A stretch of 64,000 nt of DNA from Blepharisma stoltei (Eukaryota > Ciliophora > Heterotrichea > Heterotrichida > Blepharismidae). The stretch lies in the NCBI GenBank assembly GCA_914767885.1, contig CAJZBQ010000035.1, positions 558,001-622,000 of the forward strand, given 5' to 3'. The stretch's first letter is position 1, and each line of letters starts with the position of its first letter. Position numbers and translations under genes: made by a program. A model generated the notes under the pieces. The model saw only the letters and a program-made list of their open reading frames with translations, was not told the origin of the DNA and searched no databases. Positions 57,701 to 64,000 of this stretch are shown one piece after another.

Positions 57701-60700
57701 TCTCAGCCACAATTGCATTTGAAGTATATATTAAAACAATTGAGTTTAAAGTCATGACAATAAGCATCTATGTTATTTTTACGGATAATATATGGTTAAT
57801 TTCATTAAATTCTCCACTTTCTCCCTTTTGTGTGAGAGAGTGCAGTTTCATGACTCAAATTCTTTTTTATACTAATTTTATATTATAATTTTTTTTAATC
57901 TATTTTAAATTGAATATAATTAATAACCTAGAAATTCGGTTATGATAATTATTATTTATATAAAATTATAAAGGGTAAGATTTTCCAATGACTTAGCTAG
58001 TTTATGCAGAGGAAAAATCGAAAATACAAGGCAAATTTCTATAAAAACAATATGGAAAATTTTTATTGAATGCGATGATAAATTCACAATTTTTTTTAAA
58101 TTTCCTAAATGTGATGAGCTTTCAGAGTTTAGAGAAAATCTTTGCTGCGACTCAGTATTAAAATATTTTACGAACTTACCTTTCTGGCCTTGATTTGTCA
58201 CATCACAGCTTAATTGATATTTGGAAGGATCCTCGAGATTGCTCTGACTATTTTGGATATTTTCATTCGATTTACTAACATTTGTTTCTGAAGAATCATC
58301 TGCTATTAAAATGTAATTAATCTTTAAGCCATAAAACTCAAAATAACAAGGAGTTAAATTTATTTCAGTTTCAGTAAGCTTATATGGTTTAAAATCCTGT
58401 AATTCAACATTTTGCAAGCTGGGAAATAAATGATTAAAACTTAGTCCTTCAAAATTTTGAGCCATTTTCCCTATAAATTTTGAAAAGTTTTCACTATGCC
58501 AAGAAATTTCTTTATCCGGAGAAATCATTGCAAATCCAGAAGAATGTTTTATTTCTTGAAAAATAAATAATATATAAATCTGATTCGAAAGAGATATCAA
58601 TGACGCTTTTCCAATACAATCAATAATAAATTTACTAGGCAATGACAAGAAAAAATGATTAGGAGTTTTTATTTCTACTTCTGTTGCAAATTGAAGAAGA
58701 TGAAACAATTTACAGTTAAAATAAGAATCATAAGGAGGGGGTATGAAAAATGAAAAATTATGTCCTGTGATTTCAATTATGGGGTACTTCAGTATTTCTG
58801 ATGCTTTTTGATTTGCATAAGCAATTTTTCCAAAATTTTTATTTTCGAAAGATATGAGCATTAATCCATTATTTTCATCAAAAAAGCTTAAGTCTTTACT
58901 ATCAGCATTTTGCTTGATAGATAATTTATCAATAGATTGGAGCTTGCTACTTACTCCCCCTCTGTGAGAAAAAAAATTTTTTTATAGAAAATTGTTTATG
59001 AAAAAAAAAATAATTAATAATTAATGCAACGAAATCTCTTTCTAATTCTGCTGGATTTTAAACAGTAAAATAAATTTTGCGAATTAGGATTTTTTTAATT
59101 ACGAAAAAATATTTACTATAAAAATATTATATAGAAATTTTTGTGCTGAACAAAATGTTTTTGTTCGCTCACGGATGGGGAGCTAGTAAATTTGATTTAT
59201 CAAAATCAAACATAATATCTTTCATATATGTTAAATAATAAGATAAAGCTTCTTTAGATTTTGGGAATTTTTGGTGCAAATTAGAATAATTTTCTAAAAT
59301 ATTTGCAATAGAGCTTGAAATTACTTCCAACATTTTATTAATTTTTTTTGCATTTGGATTTACAGATACAATTTCTTTTCAAAAATCTAGAAGTTTGACA
59401 CATAAAATTGCGTCTTCCATTCTATTTTCGCCAATTTGTTGAAAATAATTCATAAATTGAATACTTTCATGCCCTTCAAACTCCGAAACATTTTTTATAC
59501 AAATATATTCTTGAAAATCTCCTTCTAGGCTGTGGCTAGAATATTTTGCTTTCCAGAGCTTTATTTTGGCTAAGCCATAATCGTTTAAGGTAAAAATACA
59601 ATAATTAACTTCCCAAATAGCTAAAAGTTTATTTGAATATAGATTGGTGTCATTAAAGCATCTGCCTAAAAAATATAAAATTGGATTCTTATTTTCTTCT
59701 ATATTTTTCGAGCATAGATAACTCCTAAGATTATGCTCAAGGTAATAAGCATTTTTAATACTTTGAAGGTCTCTTGGAATTTTAGAAATAATTCTTTGAT
59801 TCGAAATTTTTACTTTTCGGATAGTTAATCCAGCGATACAAGGGATTATCGTAAACATAAATAGCCAAATCACAATTGAGGTATCAATGATCTTCGCAAA
59901 AATGAATAATGCGGACAATAATGAAACTCCTAAAAATTTAATTGTTGCTAAAGAATTCATAAAAACGCTAAAGTATGGCAACTCACTGATAGTTAGCATT
60001 ACTAAAATTCCAGAAATAATCATTAAAACTGTCTGAAAAAATATGATATACTCGCTACCTAATGCCTCAAAAAGCAAAGGTACAAAGAATATGAGTATTG
60101 CTGAATAAATGTCAATTTTTGAATGAGCTTTTGAGTCCAGCCTAATGTGGGTCAATGAGTGGCAGATTTTTGATGAGCAGATAGAATTGGCTATATTAAA
60201 AAAAAATAAGTAGACCAATCCCAAAAATATAAAAAATTGTGTATAATTGCCAACTTCAAATGAAGAAATTTCATTTTTTTTAAAATATTCCCAAATATCA
60301 TCATTCTTAAACCAATTATATTTTAAGCAAATAAAAAGTAAAGTGAATATTGGGAGTGACAAAAATTTGTATAAAACTTTACAATTTATTCAAAAATAAT
60401 CAAAAACAATTACTGGTAATCGTTTTGATAGGTAAATAAATATTATAATGCTAAAAAATCCAAAAATATTTGCCATTATAATACCAAGGGATGCTAAAAT
60501 ACACAAATTTATAACCTCATACTCTGAGCATAGGTTATCTAGCCTTGCATATCCAATAATTTTTCAAATATTTTTATTTTCTTCTCAATCACTAATAGCT
60601 AAATTTGGAATCCATAAAAAACTTGCCACATAAAGAAACCAAATAAAATTTTCAATAAACAATAATATTTTTTGCTTTTTTAAAGAGCTTTTCTGCGCAT

Positions 60701-60830
60701 TTTGCCTATGATAAATCATTCGATAAATCTCAAAAGCGGATTCTAATCAAGATTTTTCATTTTTGACTTTGAGGCTGAATAATGATTTATCATCAAATCA
60801 TTCAAGATTTGTTGAAATTAATTTTGACAT
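54707..60830 (-). CDS. P9: multi-pass PAS-family membrane protein, about 1358 aa
   Basis: ATG at 60830-60828 (MSKLISTNLEWFDD); stop TAA at 54707-54709. Four IESs (55303-55377, 55703-57161, 57791-58041, 58952-59183) and two introns are removed; the remainder is an exact codon multiple. Landmarks: WFLYVASFLWIPNLAISDW; CSSKICHSLTHIRLDSKAHS (divergent form of the SGEIRH motif); LLAIWEVNYCIF; LLDFWKEIVSVNP; PAS core FFDENNGLMLISFENKNF with KIAYANQKAS; FNTESQQRFSLNS linker; SWILYFVFYLPFLLKEQKKLE C-term, subtype shared with P3. TGA codes Trp at DFW, EW and SW. More divergent in the first half than P4-P7. Confidence 0.85.
55303..55377. other. 75-bp TA-bounded IES in P9
   Basis: TA at 55303-55304 and 55378-55379. 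Removal gives LRTIINSQVLYKSLIVW, aligned to LRDVINTQVSYKALIVW in P3. Confidence 0.85.
55703..57161. mobile_element. 1459-bp composite IES in P9
   Basis: TAA repeats (55703-55705, 57162-57164); ends CCCCGCCCCTCCTTGAG and CTCATGGGAGTGGGGGAG. Removal restores NLVICLVITMFFARYSII, a TM segment. A complete family 2 element (56198-56768) is nested in it. Reading frames in the AT-rich interior are not supported as genes. Confidence 0.85.
56198..56768. mobile_element. Family 2 MITE nested in the P9 IES
   Basis: TTA repeats (56198-56200, 56769-56771). CTCCCCCCCCCATCCTTGATC followed by an inverted CATCGTTCGATCAAGGATGG, with two further GATCAAGGATGGGG blocks at the right end. Same organisation as 22774-23354. 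Confidence 0.9.
57372..57386 (-). other. 15-nt intron 2 of P9, lacking an in-frame stop
   Basis: GTAACTGATATACAG, phase 0, before GNIFLDKYN. Its TGA-containing reading and CAG end leave the frame open if retained. Confidence 0.75.
57768..57782 (-). other. 15-nt intron 1 of P9
   Basis: GTAAAAATAACATAG, phase 0, between ILS and MLIVMTLN. Confidence 0.85.
57791..58041. mobile_element. Decayed family 1-like IES in P9
   Basis: Boundaries (TA at 57791-57792 and 58042-58043) are chosen because they give FHIVFILS before the intron, the same length as FHIALVLS in P3. TTCTCC...GTGTGAGAGAG and GATTTTCCAATGACTT inside recall the family 1 ends. Other TA pairs in the same frame are possible. Confidence 0.65.
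58952..59183. mobile_element. Family 1 MITE IES in P9
   Basis: TA at 58952-58953 and 59184-59185; ends CTCCCCCTCTGTGAG and CGCTCACGGATGGGGAG. Removal gives DKSNLLSSKLQSIDKL. Using the next TA (59187) would shift the frame. Confidence 0.85.
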
Positions 60831-60882
60831 ATATATTTATTATGCACAAGGAATAAATAAATTTTAGCTGGACGTGAATAGT

Positions 60883-61112
60883 TATAGAAATTGCCCGAGG
60901 ATGGCGCTATCTTGCGCCATCCTCGGGCAATTCAAAAAATGGCCCCACACGGGAATCGAACCCACGTGTGGGGCCATTTTTGGTACGTGTAAGTCGATGT
61001 TTTACACATACCAAAAATGGCCCCACAAGTGGGTTCAATTTCCGTGTGGGGCCGGTTTTTTGAATTGCCCGAGGATGGTGCAAAATAGCGCCATCCTCGG
61101 GCAATTTCTATA
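60883..61112. repeat. 230-bp palindromic element with B-box-like arm, between P10 and P9
   Basis: Ends TATAGAAATTGCCCGAGG and its reverse complement; inner hairpins GGATGGCGC/GCGCCATCC and GGCCCCACAC/GTGTGGGGCC. The minus strand of 60951-60963 reads GGGTTCGATTCCC. TA-bounded, intergenic. The short frames across it are shadows of the palindrome. Confidence 0.85.
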
Positions 61113-61551
61113 GCTCATCACCAAATTGAGAAAAATCTGCTTTGAATAAAATTAATTATATATATAAATAATAAAAAATGAAAGGGAATCAATCTGAATG
61201 TTATAAAATAGAGATCTAAAATGCATTGATTCTATGTAAGTAAGGATTAGACATTAATTAATAATTGAATCAATTTTAACTTGAGAATTCCTTGATTGAT
61301 AATTCAAAATAATGCTATATCATAAGAAAAATTTAAAAAGATTAATTTTTTCATTAAGAAGCCTATTAATTAAAAGACAAAATTTTTATATTTGCATTAT
61401 GAAAAAAAATTAAACTTAAAACGATTCACTAAATTATTTTATTTGAATTTATTACCTCTATATTGTATGCAATCTTTAAAGTATTAACTAAAAACAATAA
61501 ATACTTATTTAAGAGCGAATTTATCTTGAGACTAAATGATTTTAAAAATAA
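61113..61551. promoter_or_regulatory. Intergenic region between P10 and P9
   Basis: AT-rich; should include the 3' flank of P10. Nothing specific seen. Confidence 0.3.
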
Positions 61552-64000
61552 CTATAAATCATTTTGCTTAGCAATAACTTTTTCAGGCATGATCTGCAGC
61601 ATAGAATTTATTTTCATTAAGTATTTTTTTTCGCTTCTAAAAAAGACCAAATATAGACTAAGATACATTATGATCGAAGTTATAATATATATAGCCAAAA
61701 CTCCAATAATAATATTCATTTCATCATCAATTACATTCTGCGAATACTGATTATACTCTTTGATAAAAATATTATAGTCGCCATCTAATTCTTGAAGGCT
61801 GTACATCAAAGGGAGTCATTCATTCATTGAGTTGCCTTCAAATTGTGCAATAAGGTAAGCATCAAGTATTGATAGTTCTCCTCCTGCATGAATTCCATAC
61901 CTATGAACATCTACCTCGCAGTCTCCGTCATATTCAAAAAAAGGTTTTTTAAAAGACTCAGGCAAAATAGACGAATATTTACTGTCCCTAAATGCCTTTT
62001 GAGATTTTTTTATACGAAAAATCACGTCTTCTAAATTATTTTCAGGATCTCCAAAAGGGCATCCATATGTCAATTGTTTTGACAGTGAAAAAATTGAATT
62101 TTTCATTCCTGCTTCTGTTGTCCATGTGCTTAAAGTTGTAAATAAAACCTGGGAATTAATTAACGCTTCTGTCACCTCTGGTCGGTTATATACATACTCT
62201 GCACATTTTTCGTAAAAATATGTGATATTTATGATGCAAAATATGGAGGTTGTTAAGGAAAATAAGCCGATTCTTCATATATATTTTCAATAACTTTTAA
62301 AGATTAATGGTTTATTCGACCGAGGTTGGCTATTAGCCTCAGTTTCAGGCTGGCTATGGATATTTGAAAGCCTTGAAAGACATGATTGCTTTAAATCTTT
62401 ATAATATTTGTATGCAAATTTTCTTGTATTATTTCAGAGAATATTTTCAGTTTTAATCACAGCATAGCAAAATGGGGCCATAATAAAAATTCCTAAAGAA
62501 AGCAACAAAACTCCAAGTAATAAGAGGGAAAAGATTTCAGTTTTGAAATTAAGGATGGCAGACTTTTGGCAGGATATAACGTCATATAGAGAATTATAGC
62601 TGTATTCGAAAGCTTCACCATATCCATTGAGCACAAAAAATGAAGTCTCTTTGGAATAATTTTCTGAATTTTTGAATTTCCTCATAAATTCATTTCCCTA
62701 TGTAAAATTTACAAATTGAATAAATTGTGAAATCGTATCTATTAAATTCGTTTTTTCCTTATATATATCATCATCAATTTTTCATAAATTAATATTATTT
62801 TCACTAAAAATGTCATTCCCAGAGCATGAACCTCAATTTGTTAAATTTCCCGAAATATTCGTATACAAATTATCAAGATTTTTCACATTTTCTTCAAAAC
62901 GGCTAAAACAGAAGTTTACAATTGAAGCTGCCTGGCTCAACGGATAAAATATAAAAATGAGTCTAGAAAGAAGTCCAATTTGTTGGAACGATTTTCCAAT
63001 ATCTCCTAATGCTTTTGGAAGGCTTAAGTCACGAACAGCATTAATCCTATTAAAAGCATAAAATAAAACTGCCAAATTAGTAAATATTACCACACAAATC
63101 TGATTAAAAGTTACCAATAAAACTAAAATAAGGTGTAAGACATCGATTGATCTTGATGATATTTTTATCATTTGAAGAAATACACATTGAGATGAGCTTT
63201 CTGTGCTTTGAGATTTTTCAGTATTATTTTTTTCTTTTATTATTTTGGTAGTTTCGTCTGATAAATAATCATGCCCAAGCGCTTCTTTTGACAGCAGTGG
63301 AGAGTTTTCTTCAGAAACTGAGGATTTGAGCATTTGAAATGAGAATGGAGTTGGCCTTACTGAGTTTTCACTAGAAAAATCGTATTGAGTCCTTCAATTT
63401 TCGTCTTTTCATTTAATAATTTCATTAGGATCGTTTATGAGAAGCACATAAGGGATTTTTATGCTAAGGAACCCCCCCCTCATTTGTCCAATTTTCTAGT
63501 CTTTTTTTTATAAGAATTTTTTTTTTTCAGGACCTCATTTGTCCCAAAATCTAGTCAAAAATGATTTGTCCAATTTTCTAGTTTTTTTGGATTTTTTCGA
63601 ATGCCCTAAATTCTAGTTTTTTACTTTAAAAAAACTTGAAAATGAGACAATTGAGGTCCTGAAATTTTTTTTCTCTATCAAAATTTTGACTAGAAAATTG
63701 GACAAATGAGGTCCTAAATAAATTTTTATTCCTATAAGACTAGAAAATTGGACAAATGAGGGGGGGGGTCCTTATAAAATTCTGAGTGCATAAATATCAA
63801 AATTGTTTCACTTTTTAAGCCTGGTATATGATATGGGGTGAGTGGTTGTAATTCAGTTTTTTCTAAGCATGGAAATAAAGATTTTATATTGAGTCCTGCC
63901 AAATTATTACAATTTCCTGCAATTTCAGAAAATCCTTCAGAATAGCAATAAATTTCTCCTTCTTCAGATACTAAAGCAGCCTGATGTTGAGTTCGATTTA
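61552..64000 (-). CDS. P10: multi-pass PAS-family membrane protein, C-terminal half (partial)
   Basis: The 5' part lies beyond base 64000; stop TAA at 61552. It starts within the PAS-like segment (HQAALVSEEGEIYCYSEGF) and includes KIPYVLLINDPNEI, EKSQSTESSSQCVF, the first TM, a helical loop ending NISGNLTNWGSCSG, TM FSLLLLGVLLLSLGIFIM, TM and loop with GGELSILDAY, the last TM, and KINSMLQIMPEKV. One IES (63465-63772) and two 15-nt introns are removed. P7 is its nearest relative throughout. TGA is Trp in IIKWKDENW and SMNEW. Confidence 0.85.
62698..62712 (-). other. 15-nt intron 2 of P10
   Basis: GTAAATTTTACATAG, phase 0, between FIQF and GNEFMRKF. Confidence 0.85.
63100..63114 (-). other. 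15-nt intron 1 of P10, lacking an in-frame stop
   Basis: GTAACTTTTAATCAG at the conserved intron 1 position. Unspliced reading simply adds VTFNQ. Confidence 0.75.
63465..63772. mobile_element. TIR IES (family 4) in P10
   Basis: TA at 63465-63466 and 63773-63774. Ends AGGAACCCCCCCCTCATTTG and CAAATGAGGGGGGGGGTCCT, with repeated internal AAATTGGACAAATGAGG blocks. Removal gives MHSEFYSIKIPYVLL in frame. Confidence 0.9.

Noticed and set aside
18118-60830. The array as mere pseudogenes because each copy is interrupted
   Set aside because: Exact frame restoration in six copies with preserved motifs and introns argues for selection on an excised form; P2 and P8 show what real decay looks like here.
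60907-61113. tRNA gene suggested by a T-arm-like sequence
   Set aside because: The flanks fold as palindromes, not as D and anticodon arms; no cloverleaf could be drawn.
1-64000. A bacterium with UGA=Trp (mollicute) as source
   Set aside because: 15-nt spliceable introns, SINE-like elements with target duplications and repeated TA-bounded insertions in coding regions are not bacterial. No ribosome binding sites precede the starts.

Overview
The window reads as germline (micronuclear) DNA of a heterotrich ciliate, most probably Blepharisma. Four things seen in the sequence support this. (1) Conserved Trp positions of long paralogous proteins are encoded by TGA, while TAA and TAG end the genes. 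(2) The genes carry 15-nt phase-0 introns (GTA...TAG). (3) Coding regions are interrupted by many short elements flanked by short direct repeats, mostly containing TA. Removing them restores frame and family-conserved sequence exactly, as expected for internal eliminated sequences (IESs) that are cut out when the somatic nucleus forms. (4) The background is very AT-rich.

The main content is a head-to-tail array on the minus strand of paralogous multi-pass membrane proteins of about 1360-1390 residues, here called P1-P10 from left to right. Each has an N-terminal multi-TM region, a helical middle (possibly of the TmcB-like TPR type seen in ciliate proteins), one clear PAS domain plus a PAS-like segment, an acidic linker, and two successive TM-helical-loop-TM modules. 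P3 (18118-22650), P4 (23610-29515), P5 (30661-36303), P6 (37319-41723), P7 (43241-52116) and P9 (54707-60830) can be rebuilt completely. P1 and P10 run off the window edges. P2 (4961-10062) is a chimeric pseudogene and P8 (52790-54000) a relic. The only other host gene is a plus-strand secreted cysteine-rich protein at 12752-14281.

The rest is mobile DNA. Several MITE families with C-rich/G-rich ends (CTCCCC...GGGGAG) and 3-bp TAA/TTA/TGA target repeats dominate. There are GC-rich SINE-like retroposons with tetranucleotide tails and 10-21 bp target duplications, hairpin elements, a Merlin/IS1595-type transposon with ~610-bp inverted repeats (43883-46864) inside P7, and a second TIR element with a 10-bp duplication (47476-48258). 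Insertions are nested up to two or three deep. Retroposons and the Merlin element lie inside exons, yet cutting at their target duplications restores frame, so the elimination machinery would have to remove them as well.

Layout: 1-2951 P1 with insertions; 2949-4960 repeats and relics; 4961-10062 P2 pseudogene; 10063-12751 repeats and intergenic; 12752-14281 cysteine-rich gene; 14490-17760 relics and nested inverted repeats; 18118-41723 P3-P6; 43241-52116 P7 with the Merlin element; 52790-54525 relics; 54707-60830 P9; 60883-61112 palindrome; 61552-64000 P10. All product names rest on motif recognition by eye; no database search was possible.
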